DNA of 64,000 nt from Heterocephalus glaber (GCF_000247695.1 NW_004624855.1:4909925-4973924), one strand, 5' to 3'. Positions 32,823 through 44,386 are shown, numbered from the stretch's first letter. Notes: a model not told the origin generated them from the letters alone. Numbers and translations: made by a program.

Positions 32823-33299
32823 TGCCAGAACCCCCTGCAGTTAGGTTCCAGTACCCAGCTGCCCAGTATATGACACAGGCCTGAGGAAAAAAAAATACAC
32901 TAAGAGACAGAACTAAGAGAAAGCATGGTGCCAGTATGACCAATGCCACTGCAACTGACAAAGGCCCAGGTCAGTCCCAGGCACTGACTTTTATTTGCAA
33001 TCAATTAGGGTAAACACAAGCTACATGCAGTTTGTATAGAAATTAATGTAAACAAGGCTCATAAAGGACAAGACAAAGCATTCTTGAATTAGGGGCAGAA
33101 TAAGCAAAATGTATGGTTGTGATTAGAACATTGTCCTTCTAGTCAGAAAGTTTTAGTTGTGGGAACAAAATTTGGGTGTGAGTTACTCTGACCTTGGCAT
33201 GTAGGCTTCAGCCAGACTCACTTCTCAAAACAAGTCAATTGTGGGGTTAACTCTTTATAACCTGCTTTGTACATAACCAATATTACGGTCCTCAGGACA
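32823..33299 (-). mobile_element. Solo LTR of the same ERV family as 4368-4886
   Basis: On the minus strand it begins TGTCCTGAGGACCG at 33299 and ends CTGGCA at about 32823, about 477 bp. It can be aligned by eye with the copy at 4368-4886 over most of its length. Shared blocks include 'aagcaggttataaagagttaacc', 'gtctggctgaagcctacatg', 'agtaactcacacccaaatt' and 'gaatgctttgtcttgtcc'. The AATAAA signal is in the same place. Flanks give only a weak 4-base target duplication. No internal retroviral sequence is present. Confidence 0.75.
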
Positions 33300-33419
33300 C
33301 AGATCTCCCAAATAACTACCAGGAAAGCCAGAGACTGATGGAACTACTGTCCCTGAATCAGGCTTTCATGGTCACTTCAACTTTGCATAGATATTTTATT
33401 ATGGGTCTATTTGATTATA

Positions 33420-33800
33420 TCCTGGCCTCCATTAGTGGCTATAGCTTCAGCATAACTAATTGTCCCAAAACTTCATCATTTAAAGAATTAAGACATACTA
33501 AGTACATGTACCAATTCCCCATGACAAATGTAACCATTATATACTGCAAATATGGATTAATAAAATACAAATTTTTTACATAAATAAAACAATATTTAGT
33601 TCTTACCACTCACGGTTTCTGTGAGTCATGAATTCACACAAAGCAAAAGAGGACTGCAAAAGTTCTGGGACCTCAGTTGGACAATTTAAGCAATCGATGG
33701 GAGGGGTAGTCTGAAGGCTTGACTGGGTTTGTGGGATCCATTTCCAGTGTGGCTCACTGAGCAGCTGAGTCTTCGGCCCTAGATATTAACAGAAGGCTCC
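33420..33800 (-). mobile_element. ERVL-MaLR (MLT1-like) LTR, antisense, interrupted by L1
   Basis: The first block, 33430-33484, is 'cttcagcataactaattgtcccaaaacttcatcatttaaa'. The second, 33603-33790, is 'accactcacggtttctgtgagtcatgaattcacac' and 'gggatccatttccagtgtggctcactgagcagctg'. Together they follow the reverse complement of an MLT1-type LTR. The gap between them is an L1 3' end. Confidence 0.55.
33488..33600 (+). mobile_element. Short L1 3' end inserted in the MaLR LTR
   Basis: 'gtacatgtaccaattccccatgacaaatgtaaccattatatactgcaaatatggattaataaaatac' matches the terminal block of the L1s at 24880 and 57020. It is followed by an A/T-rich tail with 'aaataaaac'. The insertion is about 110 bp, extremely 5'-truncated. 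Confidence 0.65.
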
Positions 33801-34634
33801 ATTTATTCCTACACATTTATTCCTCCATTTATTCTCCATGGGGTTGTTTGAGTGTCTTCATGGGCTGTTTCCTCATAGGATATTAGAGTGAATGATCTGA
33901 AAGACCAAAGAAACTGGATGCATTTGATTACTCGAAGTCACATAGTATTATAAATACAACCAACCAATGGTTATTGAGGGACATCTTGGTACTGGTTATC
34001 ACATTGGCAGAATCAAAGAACTTTGCTTATAGGTAACATTTTTTAAAAGTCTTGAAACCAAAAACACTGCCTCCCATTCAACAACAGAATAATGCAAAAT
34101 GGTGTGCCTTCTCCATGTTAGGTCTCCGTGGGATACAGTCCTTGTTATCCTGCTCTGTTACCTATGTGTACCAAAGGAAATGCTTTTCCTCCTGTGAGGA
34201 TAATACACACTATTGTATAAGCTAGAAAGAAAAAAGATTGAGTTTAACAGATGAACATCCAAATTAAGTGTCATAATATGATAGATTTCAGTTTGTTTAA
34301 ATTAATACTGCAGAGATCAGTGAAGGTTAGTGGTTCTGCTTCCAGTGTTGAACAATTTAAAATGCTAGTGGCTCAGGGATCCATTTTCTATACATGATCA
34401 CCATCATCACTGGAAAATGGAAGCCAGAGTGTAGAGGATTGTCCAGGGTGAGATATGGTCAGACTCAGGAGAGTGCATATTATTTTTACTAGATCTCAGT
34501 CATGTGGAGTCAAACGTACTGGAAGGGAAGCTGGAAAATATATTCTTCCTTAGCTCCAAGAAGGAAGAAATGTAGTAAGTGACATCAAGAAAGTTTCTGC
34601 CATATTTCTGAGCCACACTAAATTAAGTCAATTT
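33801..34634. other. Unassigned DNA
   Basis: No repeat or gene was recognised. Confidence 0.5.
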
Positions 34635-34635
34635 G

Positions 34636-34960
34636 CTACCTTGAAGTCAGAGAGATCTTTTTAAAAAAATGTTTGATCATGTTAATTCCTTGTTTTACAT
34701 TCATTTTTGTGATAAATGCAAGTTCCATAGCAAGGCACTTAACACCCTTGATCACTGGCTCTAACTTCTTTTTCTCCTACATATCTAGTCTTTCTCCTAC
34801 ACGTCATGTCTATCCTTTTCAGATCTTAACTTTTCTGTTCTCTCTAGTCTACTGCTTTCCACGGGCTTTAGATTTTAATTGTGGCTTTAGATTTTCATTG
34901 TCAGTAACTCTAATCAAGAGCTGTAAACTTCTGTGAATCTCATTTCATCATTTGTAGAAA
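34636..34960 (+). mobile_element. L2 LINE fragment
   Basis: 'agagagatctttttaaaaaaatgtttgatcatgttaattccttg', 'agcaaggcacttaacacccttgatcactggctctaac' and 'ctacatatctagtctttctcctacacgtcatgt' follow the L2 3' region in sense ('gatcatgtcactccc', 'aaggccctgcatgatctggc'). Confidence 0.6.
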
Positions 34961-34969
34961 GCATTGTAT

Positions 34970-35330
34970 TAGTCAGCTTTCTCATTAAAGAAAGGAAGTC
35001 TTAATTTAGCTCATAGTTTTAGGAAATTCAATCCATGGTTGCTGGCTCCAAGGCAGGAACATCATGGTGGAAGGATGTGGCAGAGCAAAGATGCTCACTT
35101 TGTCGCAGCCAGGACAGAGCAGGGAAGTGGCACTAGAGAGGAAGGAGTGAGGGACCAGACATAAACACTATGGCCATAACTTCCTGATTTACCAAGACAC
35201 CCAGAAGTGTGCCCCACCAATATCTCTGGAAGATCCCAAAGCTGATCAAGATGATACTCCACACTAACCTCTGCCACAATGATATTCACCTCAGAGTCAT
35301 TGTGAAGCTAAAAATCTATAGAGAACACGG
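34970..35330 (-). mobile_element. MaLR-type LTR (rodent MT/ORR1-like), antisense
   Basis: 'attagtcagctttctcattaaag', 'tttagctcatagttttaggaaattcaatccatggttgctggctccaaggcaggaacatcatggtgg', 'gtggcagagcaaagatgctcac' and 'gggaccagacataaacac' form the reverse complement of a MaLR LTR. It resembles the copies at 40663 and 54873. The far right end is decayed. Confidence 0.75.
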
Positions 35331-35469
35331 TACATGGAACATGGGACATAGCCCAATCAATTCTGATTGTTAAATGAATTCTTTTCCTTGTTTGATCAAA
35401 CCAATGAGCTTGAAGAATTATGACATGTCACATTAATTATTATTAAAATTTTCCTATTATTTGGATAGA
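35331..35469. other. Unassigned DNA
   Basis: No recognisable element lies between the MaLR LTR and the MIR. Confidence 0.45.
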
Positions 35470-35745
35470 AAGTTGGACAGAGTGATTGCAAGCATGGATT
35501 CAAGCTCAGTCACACTTCCTGGATTTATTACTTAGGGTTTATTACTAACTTTCTTTGTGAACTTGGAACAGTTTATTACCAACTTTCTTTGTGAACTTGG
35601 AACAGTTAGTTAACCTTCTTGGAATCTCAGTTTCCAGATCATTTAAATCTCTTAAGTAAAGACAACAGCTGTATTCATTTCATAGCACTATTGTGAGAAT
35701 TAATTGAGGTGATAAGCATAAAATACATTTTGGACTCTATTTCAT
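35470..35745 (+). mobile_element. MIR SINE carrying an internal 34-bp duplication
   Basis: It has MIR features in sense: 'gattcaagctcagtcacacttcctgg', 'tttctttgtgaacttggaacagttagttaaccttcttggaatctcagtttcc' and 'catagcactattgtgagaattaattgaggtga'. A 34-base unit spanning the core ('tttgtgaacttggaaca') is present twice in tandem at 35537-35570 and 35571-35604, with one mismatch. Confidence 0.85.
35537..35604. repeat. 34-bp tandem duplication inside MIR
   Basis: Two copies of a 34-base unit beginning GTTTATTAC and ending CTTGGAACA, with one T/C difference. The near identity says the duplication is far younger than the MIR it sits in. Confidence 0.95.
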
Positions 35746-35789
35746 AGTAATTCCTCTATAAAAAATGACTGACACTACTTTCACTACTG

Positions 35790-35998
35790 TATTTAATGAA
35801 TACCTTCCATGGGTTAAATACTCTGCTAGGTACTTAATTTATTCTTACTAAAGTCCTCCTCTTTAAAAAATTAAAAAAGGGAAATATGAGGCTACCAAAT
35901 GTTATTTGACTTTCCCAAGAAGACACTAGCATTGTATCGAATTTGATGTGTAGATACAGGATAGTCTGTCCCTGGACTCTGTGTGCTTTCTACCTGGT
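35790..35998 (-). mobile_element. MIR SINE, antisense
   Basis: 'gaataccttccatgggttaaatactctgctaggtacttaatttattc' then 'tgaggctaccaaatgttatttgactttcccaagaagacactag' and 'tctgtccctggactctgtgtgctttc' follow a near-complete reverse-complement MIR. It lies head to head with the preceding sense MIR. Confidence 0.75.
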
Positions 35999-37139
35999 CT
36001 ATACCCCAAATTCAAGGCCTATTACTTGAAAAGCATGTGTTCTCAATGAAGTATGAAACCATTAAGAAGATGTATATCCCTGATACGATTAGCAGAACTA
36101 GAATCTTGGTTTCTAGAATCATAGTGCGCATAAATTCTAGAATACAAGTGTTCTCCACTTTAGCTTGCCTGCCAAGGGACCCGCCCTACCATGCCCTTGA
36201 AGTCATTGTCCATGGATGCCAGGGAAGCCTTTTAAACTTCCCATATAGAAGTTAAGAGGTCTCATGGGCCTATTCCAGTTCAGTTAGTATTAGAACCATT
36301 TAAAAAAGTTATCCAAGTTCCCTCCAAACATGTTCAAAGAAATTAAATGTTATTCAAAGACCCACACTTGCCTCTGCCATAGGCTTTGTTTCATCAGGAC
36401 CTGAACCTTCAAACAGCTCACATGCAACCTACTCTGTTGCCAGCATCCTTATGAGAAAACTCACCAGTCAATGGCTCTAGTCTGTGAATAATTTACATAC
36501 TTTAGGCATCATATTTCTTGAATATTTATTTTTACTTTGTTTGGTTTGAGTGGTTTGGTTTGAACTTGGTCAAAAAGATGTTCATATTTGAATCTCTTCA
36601 AAAGTCTATGACATATTCAAGGATTGTCCAGATGACATTCCCAAACTTCAGGTTATTGATCTATGGTTAGAGGTCATCCTTTCTTTCTCTGAATTAAATA
36701 CACTATTTTTATAGACTATGTGTTTAATAATGCTATTTTCTGTGTTTTATCCTATTCTAACTGATCTATTTATCTCCTGTTATATTGCTATCATATTTGT
36801 CTATTTGCTATGATAATACAGTGCATTATGATACTGGTTATGGCAAATCTATCCTCACTTTTACTTTCTATACTATTTTTGACTATCATTGCATATTTAT
36901 TCTTCCTTTAGATAGGTTTATACAGCTGTCCCCAAAGCTTGGATTCTGATTGTAATTATGATACATTAAATGCACATAGAGTAAAACTTTTTTATGATAC
37001 TGCCTTCCCATTTGACTGTGATATATTTTTCTATTTTGTTCTAGTTGTGTCCTTATATAAGACTTCCTACCACACCTCCTTTATTTTGTTTAATTTATTT
37101 ATATTTTGTGCTCTCATATAAGAAAACCCACGTAATATC
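35999..37139. other. Mostly unassigned DNA, perhaps with old L1
   Basis: About 36790-36910 ('atacagtgcattatgatactggttatgg') loosely resembles antisense L1 ORF2 from the 'gtactgg' region. Its order relative to the L1 at 37140 is wrong for a single element. No gene was recognised. Confidence 0.4.
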
Positions 37140-37640
37140 TAATGTTCCAAGTCTGATTTATTTCACTTAACTTTATGGATTCTAGATTCATGCATTGTCC
37201 CTCAAATGTTAATTCATTCTTTTTTTATGGACAAATAAAATGCTATTTTATATATATATATATATATTTACATACTTTTTATTCATTCATCTCTTGATGG
37301 GCATCAGGCTTTTTTCAGAACTTACCTACTGTGAATTGTGCTTCTAAACATGGGTATGCAAGTATCTATAATAATGGTTTGATGTCTTTAATTCTTTTAG
37401 GAATATACCCAGGAGAGTTATACCTGTGTCAAAAGGAATTTCTATTTTTAGTGTTTTGAGGAGTCTCTATACTAATTTCCACAATTGTTTAACTAGTTGT
37501 ACTAGTTTACATTCCCACCAATAATATAGAAGGAATGCTGTTCTCCCTAAATCGTTGCATTTGTTGTTTTCAGTGTTCTTTATGATAGCCATTCTGACCA
37601 CAATTTTGTTGAGGTTTTCTGTGTTTTATGATTTTATTGC
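37140..37640 (-). mobile_element. L1 3' region, antisense
   Basis: Reverse-complement L1: 'tttatttcacttaactttatggattc', 'tgatgggcatcaggcttttttc', 'ggaatatacccaggagagttatac', 'tagtttacattcccaccaataatatag' and 'tttatgatagccattctgacc'. A (TA)n stretch lies inside it at 37249-37267. No 3' UTR is visible. Confidence 0.85.
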
Positions 37641-40140
37641 AGAGAATTGAAGCTGCTTTTGCACAAGAAGCTTATCCTTTCCTAGGTATACCGAAGGTGA
37701 CTTAGGGGAGTGCTGATGGAGATCACATGGAAAGGGGTAAACTCTTGGAAGACACAGCTTGGTCCTTCACTTTCCTGTGTTCCCAATGAGCTACTGGATT
37801 CTGAACACAAAAGTGACAGCTGAGAATGTTCTCAGTGGTAAGTGACTGGTCTGCTTGGCATTGCTTGTGGTTAAAATTACCGCAAGTATTATCATACATG
37901 CTTGGTCTTCATGCTTTGACACAGAGTCATGATATGACTCAGGAAGTTACACTAAATGAGACCTTGGGGTCATATCTCTTTAAAAAGCTATTGCAGCACA
38001 AAGTAGTGGGGGAAACACACATACAATATTAATAATGTTTGCATTTCAAAAATATTGAGATATTTGCCATAAGAACTTTCTACATATGTAGTCTAACTTT
38101 AATGACAAAAGTTAAAATTAAGATCCAAGGTATGACTATTTTCCTTTCTGTAAATGCTTTGTTTTTTATTTCTGAGGCACCTGTGCTAATAAAACCTTTG
38201 GATTCTGATTTTGATAGCAGTCTTAATAAATATAGCATTATAGAAGCAGCAATAAAACCTATCATGCATGATTAAATATAGAGGGCCAAATTAATTTGGC
38301 ACTGCTTTGACAGAAATTTCCCTTTGTTGTGTTTATATACTTGCATTTTGTATCGATCGCTTTTGTGATTCCCTAGTTTAATCATGCCTTTAAAGTGATA
38401 AGCTATTGATGATAGAATATCAAACTCTAAATGTTTATTCAGAGAACACATAAGCATCATAGCAGGTACAAAGTTTTGTGCTACCTATAGAATTTAGACA
38501 GAAAGGAATGCCTGATGTTTTGCACAATATTGTATCTTTTTTCTTCTGAGATTTTTAAAGATAAATTTATAAGTTTAGTACTTTTGAGTCTATGATATAT
38601 TTTCACAATTTAAAAATGAGACTGAGGAAATAAAGTTTACTTAGGATTTAGGAAAGTTGGTAACAACTTATGCATTCCACACTGCCCACTAAATGTCCAC
38701 CTTCTATTTTGAGGTACATAGAGAAATGGAGACAAAGACAGGGCAGCCTTATAAGAAAAACAGTAGAATGTTTGGAACAATGGTAGAACTTAACAACTCT
38801 CTTTTTGAGATGATAAAGAGCCTGTACTTATTATATATATGAAATGTACTGTTAAGTTATTTCTGAATATAGTAATCTCAAAAGTTTCTATATTCCATGA
38901 TATAATTATGATAAAATATAATTAATAAGAGGGTAGATATTTGTGTTCATGTGTAATATACACATTAGTTACCTAAATATAAATTAGTACAACTGTTAGT
39001 TACCTGCTTCAATGCTTTGATAGTTATGCTATATTCTTCTATAACATAAACAATATCCATATAGTCTTTTGCTTATCCATACTTTTTTTTAGGTCCTTTC
39101 TCATATTCACCAATTAAAGGAAACAGACTAATTCGTTCATGGGAAATATAATAGTCTATGTCAGTATATAGCTAATTCCAGCCAAATTTTTTTTTGTGAG
39201 AGGATGACAAATGCTTGTATTGTGTTTACACTTAACAATAATATTATAAATTCATTTTTACTTTCATTTAAGTTGCATCAATGACTGGATTTTCCTAGAT
39301 TTCATGAAAGACTTCGTTCACAAATGAACTGTATACCACATAACTCAATTCATAATTGAGAAAAGATAATAAATACCTAAGAATGGGGAAACATTCTTGA
39401 TTTAGTAGATCTAACTGATTTGAAGTTCGCATCCAACCCAGGTTTAATTCTAATAAGTTACTTGAGAATTGGCATTTTAATTTGGGGAAAATAAAGTCAA
39501 ACAATGTATAAAAGTAGAAATTCAGGTACTATGAGGATGATAGCAGAAAACAGTAAAATTTTCCATGTTGCTATAATATTCCAGCTAAGAAACAAAAGAA
39601 AACAAAATAAACTTCTATGTTGCAGTTCAGAACTGATGCCTGGACCATGGAGTGTATATGAAGACATCTAGATACTGAAATGTCCTCTAAAAAAGAAAAA
39701 TAGCCCTAGGAAACCTTCTGACTCAAACCTATTAAGAATAATATTTCGTTTTCTATTATATAAATAGAATTATGATATAGTTTATTGTACAAACCTGGAC
39801 ATGTTTGAGAGTGAGAGTATTTATAATTACACTACAGCATAACACAAAAATCTCAATACAGGTTTGTCAATAGCAAAACTTTATCTGGAGTGGGACTCAC
39901 TTTAGTTATATATCTATCTCTGTAGTCCTTCTTGCTGAACAAGACATGGTTACATCATCCTTCTCACAACATTCTAGTAACCTACTATCAACATCATATC
40001 TTTCCATTGACATTGAATTAATCTACATCTTTTACTTTTACAAATGGCAAAAGTGGAACCACTTTATTCTCTCTGCTGCAGACATTGTAATTGCCTTACC
40101 ATACATCTTTGCATATTCCTTTTTTTTCCCCTAACAAAAC
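37641..40140. other. Unassigned AT-rich DNA
   Basis: Across 2.5 kb I recognise no repeat and no gene. The two opposing frames at 38039-38275 and 38080-38265 overlap and lack any domain. This is one of the least repeat-like stretches in the window. Confidence 0.5.
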
Positions 40141-40445
40141 TCCAGTTTTGTTGAATTCATAGGTGGCCACATGTAACAGAGGAGGCAGAGTGCTCTCCTC
40201 GCCCCAAGAAAAATTCTGGATGACTTCAAGGTGATCATGACATTAGCATTCTCCTTAGCAGTGGCTAATTTAGAAATGCTTGTGAGATCCCATTCTGGAC
40301 AATGAAACAAGAGCTCAAAACTCTTAAGTAGAAAGGGGGAGCTCTGGAAAGTGTTTTCTTTGTTCTTGAAAAAGAGATATGAAAAGACACAATCCAACCT
40401 CTTCTTCCTGCATTAGGACACTGAAATCCTTATGGAACAGTATAG
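40141..40445. mobile_element. Possible unnamed ancient interspersed repeat
   Basis: 'gttgaattcataggtggccacatgtaac', 'cccattctggacaatgaaacaagag' and 'gaaagtgttttctttgttcttgaaaaagagatatg' give the impression of a known mammalian dispersed repeat. I cannot recall its name and the call is weak. Confidence 0.3.
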
Positions 40446-40499
40446 TTTAGACTGCCATGAGCTGTAAAACAAAAGTCTGAAGACAATATCCTTATAGGA

Positions 40500-40662
40500 A
40501 TGACTAAAATTGCTATATAACAAATTTCTTCAAACTTAAATTAAAAGAACACAAACTCATTATGTTTCCATGGGTCAAGATTCCAGGTATATTTCAGCTG
40601 GGTTTTCTGGTCAGGGTCTCACAACTCATAATCAGCATGTTGCTCTGTGTATCTATTTTGCT
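40500..40662 (-). mobile_element. ERVL-MaLR (MLT1-like) LTR fragment, antisense
   Basis: 'ttgctatataacaaatttcttcaaac', 'actcattatgtttccatgggtcaagattccaggtatatttcagctgggttttctggtcagggtctcaca' follow the reverse complement of an MLT1-type LTR 3' half. Confidence 0.6.
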
Positions 40663-41032
40663 TTGCTTCACTATAGTGAAGTTCCTCAAACATCAACTTA
40701 TAAGTAAAAGGTTATTTAGCTTATGATTTTGGAGTTTCCATTCAAAGATTGGATGAACCCTTGCTTTGGGCCTCTAAAGGGGATGCTGGATAGCAATGGC
40801 AGGGAGCACATGGCAGAACAATCTTCTCACTCACTTCATGGCCAGGAACCAAAAGACAGGATCAGGGTTCAGGGTCCCACAGTCCACTTTGGGGGCACAG
40901 CCAAAATGACCTAATGACCCTCCTCTAGACCTCACCTCCTTAGTGTTCTACCACTTCCCGATAGCACCATCCTGGGGACCAAACCTTTTACATGGGTCTT
41001 TGGGGGACTTTCCAAATGATAGAAGTTAGGAT
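40663..41032 (-). mobile_element. MaLR-type LTR (rodent MT/ORR1-like), antisense
   Basis: 'cacatggcagaacaatcttctcactcacttcatggccaggaaccaaaagac', 'ccacagtccactttgggggcac', 'ccaaaatgacctaatgaccctcctctagacctcacctcc' and 'accttttacatgggtctttgggggactttccaaatga' form a nearly complete reverse-complement LTR. It probably inserted into or beside the older MLT1 fragment at 40500. No internal region remains. Confidence 0.9.
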
Positions 41033-41525
41033 CTCCTTTTACCCGGAGACTCAATAAGAATACACTTCCAATGCATTTCGGTTGTTGGAAGGATTCACTT
41101 CTCAGCAGTTACATGACTGAACGTTCTGACTCTTTTTCGTGGTTGTTGACCAGAATCTACTCTTAAGTCTTACATGCTGCTTGCGGTTTTTAGAACTTAC
41201 CAATACTTCTTTGCCACATAGGTTTCTACAACATGGCTATTTGCTTCACTAAGGCCTCAAGGAGAGTCGGTCTTTCTTCCACCTGCTCCCTCCCTCCTCT
41301 GAAACTATTTGCTTGCTGCCTTCAAGAAGGAGAAGGATGATATTGATTTTCTATGTGTGAAAACAAACTTAGGAGCCCAGCTTCAAAGATGAATGGATGG
41401 CTTCTGACTGACACACAAGCTACTTGGACAGGTTGGGTAATGGATGTAAGGAGATACTTCTCTTTCTTCTCTCCTCACCTGTAAAAAGTAAAAATAGAGA
41501 ATTAGATCCAGAAAAGTTATAGCAT
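41033..41525. other. Unassigned DNA
   Basis: No repeat or gene was recognised. Confidence 0.5.
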
Positions 41526-41527
41526 AG

Positions 41528-41780
41528 ACATTCAGATATTCACTTGTGTATTCATTCATTTATACATTCATTCAATAGACTTTAAGGGTGCATGGAATAT
41601 AAGCTAGGAGCTCTGGCGGATGCAAAAATGGATCATACATGCATGTGCAATCTATGGGAGCAGGAAAAAGTAAAAGAGACAAGTATGAAATGACACAGAA
41701 ACTATTAAGTACCTTAAAAGATGAACATGCCTTGGCAAAGAGGAATGGTTGCTTTCACCACCGGTAAGTGTGCCTAGAGG
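41528..41780 (-). mobile_element. L2 LINE, antisense
   Basis: 'gtgtattcattcatttatacattcattcaatag' is the L2 terminal block in antisense. It is followed by 'ctaggagctctggcggatgc', 'tgcaatctatgggagcaggaaaaagtaaaagagacaag' and 'gaaatgacacagaaact'. Confidence 0.65.
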
Positions 41781-42180
41781 AGAAAGGCCACACCCAGCAA
41801 GAACCCAAAGATGAAGGAGAACATTCTAAAACAAGGAGGGAGAGTACTTTTGGTAAACAATACATAAAGGAAAGGAGAAGGAAAGAGTTAGGAATATGAG
41901 GGTATGCCAAGGGGAAATTTTACAGGAAAGTAGCATAAAGAATTCACGGGGCCACAATGAAGAAGACTGAAAAGTTAGTTGAACAGAAAAAGAATGTGCC
42001 AGAATCCATAACATGAATTAGACTTTTTTCATGAGACCTCAATTCACTTATGCCAACTGAAGATGATTTACAAGAGTTAGAGCAACTAGTACACAGATTT
42101 CTAAGTCTAGTATGAGTTCATAGTTTGAAGTATAATAATTTTCAAAGAATGAAAAACAGTACTAAAGTTGTCTATCAGAA
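41781..42180. other. Unassigned DNA
   Basis: No repeat or gene was recognised. Confidence 0.45.
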
Positions 42181-42195
42181 ACAATCTTAAATGTA

Positions 42196-42265
42196 GTGAT
42201 GTGATATATAATATATTAAATATATTACATATTAATATATTTAATATATTATATAAATACAAATA
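42196..42265. repeat. AT-rich imperfect repeat
   Basis: Units of the type 'tatattaaatatattacatattaatat' recur with self-complementary character, so it could fold on itself. Confidence 0.8.
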
Positions 42266-42636
42266 TATGGAAAGACAAATCTATTCCTAAAAGTAAATGC
42301 CCTTTCTCTCCCTCCTCCCTTCTTCCTTCCCTAGACCTCAAACATAATCATTTAGTCATTTGATGGCTTCATGAGCATCTCTCCAGCCTTCTCTTAGAAG
42401 AATCTCATCCCAGTACAACACAAACATGCTGATAATTTTTAACGGATTAAAATATTGTAACATAAAACTGTGATGGAAATAATTCTTGACCTTAACTAGG
42501 AGCCAAAGCTTAATTCTCTTAAATCACTAAGCTTGCTCATAGTGTGTCCTCTAAGATCAGGAGCCAACAGCCCTATAGAGGTTATCTGACAGAGTCTTAG
42601 TACCTCATACAGGTGCCATCCCATCCCCACCCACGT
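42266..42636. other. Unassigned DNA
   Basis: No repeat or gene was recognised. Confidence 0.45.
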
Positions 42637-42639
42637 AGA

Positions 42640-42836
42640 GGGTAGTAAACCCCGGGCCTTTGCACTGAGCTACATCCTCAGCCATTTTTTATTTTTTATT
42701 TTGAAACATGGTCTTGCTAAGTTAAGTTGCCCAAGGCTAGGCTTGAATTTGTTATCCTCCTGCCTCAGCCTTCCATATTGCTGGCTCGACAGGCATGCAC
42801 CACTACAGCCAGCTATATGTAGCTTATTTAACAGTT
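42640..42836 (-). mobile_element. Composite ID + B1-like SINE, antisense
   Basis: ID part: 'aaccccgggcctttgcactgagctacatcctcagcc'. B1-like part: 'ttgaaacatggtcttgctaagttaagttgcccaaggctaggcttgaatttgttatcctcctgcctcagccttcc' then 'cgacaggcatgcaccactacagccagct'. The fusion of a tRNA-derived head with a 7SL-derived body is what points to a rodent genome. Confidence 0.9.
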
Positions 42837-42951
42837 AAAGGGCTTTTACTTGTTCTCTTCCTCACTCTTTCCCTAGGATGATTCAATATGCACTAACTCA
42901 GATCTAGTAGCTTTTGGGGTATTTTAAAATAGAAGAGCTTGAAGGGTGTGG

Positions 42952-42954
<3 letters not shown>

Positions 42955-42991
<37 letters not shown>
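42955..42991. repeat. (TG)n microsatellite
   Basis: About 18 uninterrupted TG units. Confidence 0.98.
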
Positions 42992-42993
<2 letters not shown>

Positions 42994-43635
42994 TCCTGTG
43001 TAGTATATATTGTGGTCAAAAAATTATGTTGTAAACTTACATAATTATATGCATTTGGACTTTTATGCCTTACTAGAACCTTTTATGGACTTCTAGTCTA
43101 GAAACAAGTAAAATCCTCAGAGAGATCATACATTAATGTTTGATACAACCACAAATAGTATTCCACTGAGACCAAATATGAAGTTCCTCAGTGAAGACAG
43201 AGTTGGATTTTATTTTCATTTCATTTTTAAAGTTACAGATAGTCTCATGGTAGATGAAAAACACAAGCAAATGTTTTTCAGTTCTAATCTTCACCTCTAG
43301 AACAGGAGATGGAAGGTGGAAGTCTTGAACCCACAGTGCTCAGCAAACACTAGAGAATAAATGAGTGGGGTTTGTGTTTACTTTTGAATTTTCATGGATG
43401 TCTGCAAGCATGTCATCAGGCTACTACTAGCATTGCCTTAAAGACATCTTGAAGGGACAAAATATGACAGCAGTTCCATTCTGGAGACCATGCCTGCCAG
43501 TCTTCAACTTTGATTTCAAGGCAGTCAGTCCATCTACTGATATTAATGAATGCCACTCAGTGCTTATGATCTGGAAATACAGAGCTGGATTAGATGTAGC
43601 TTGTAAATATAGTTTGTGTGTGGGACAATGGAGGA
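42992..43635. other. Unassigned DNA
   Basis: No repeat or gene was recognised. A plus-strand frame at 43449-43718 runs into the following old L1 and has no domain. Confidence 0.45.
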
Positions 43636-43639
43636 CAAA

Positions 43640-44285
43640 AGGTGTTAACGGGTGGGATGTGCCTCATACATGTCAAACATTCACAAAAGACAAACCAATG
43701 CCCATCATTCATTATTAGGAAAATGCAAGATAAAATAACAAAGATACCACTTGACATTTACTAGAATGCCTAAAATCCAGAAAGAGAACCTATCAATTAT
43801 TTAAAAGAAGTTAGAGCAATAGAAACACTCATTCATTGCTGGTGGAAATGAAAAATGGCATTACCACTTTGAGTGATAGTCTGGCAGTTTCTTAAGAGAC
43901 TCAATAGTTTTATCTAGAAATCATATTTACAGTGCTTTTTCCAACTGGTTAGAAAAATTAGATATACATGAAACTAACACACAAAGGTGTATAGCAGTTG
44001 TATTCATTATTGCCAAAATCTAGAAGCAATTACAATGTTTTCCAACAGATGAGTGATAAACAAACTGTCTTACACCTTAATCAATATTCAACACAAAAAG
44101 GAATGAACAAACAAGTCTTGCACAAATGTGGAAGAATTTTAACCTCATATGTGTCAGTGAATGAAACCAGGATAAAAAAACTATATATTCGACAGTTCCA
44201 TTTACATGACTTTCTAGAAAACGATAATCAATGACTCTGAAAATCTAAAACTATTATTAAATAAAAGTTTATGAAAAAAAAGAAA
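43640..44285 (+). mobile_element. Old L1/HAL1-like 3' segment
   Basis: Sense ORF2-like order: 'ggaaaatgcaagataaaataacaaagatacca', 'cactcattcattgctggtggaaatgaaaaatgg', 'ttgccaaaatctagaagcaattac', 'ttttccaacagatgagtgataaac' and 'ttccatttacatgactttctagaaaa'. It is diverged, 5'-truncated and without an open frame. Confidence 0.75.
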
Positions 44286-44386
44286 AATCATAAAAGGAAG
44301 AGATAATAATTTTAGAGATGATAGTTCATTTTAAAATATGTTATACTTGAGGTACATGTGAAAAATCTAAATATATCTAAGTGGAG

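Noticed and set aside
35537..35604. Two direct repeats as a CRISPR-like or minisatellite array
   Set aside because: There are only two adjoining units inside a MIR, with no spacers. This is a simple tandem duplication.
36790..36910. Antisense L1 ORF2 joined to the L1 at 37140
   Set aside because: The similarity is loose and the order of the two pieces is wrong for one element, so I left it unassigned.
38039..38275. Opposing open frames of about 60-78 codons in repeat-free DNA
   Set aside because: They overlap on opposite strands, are AT-driven in composition, and have no domain, start context or splice structure.
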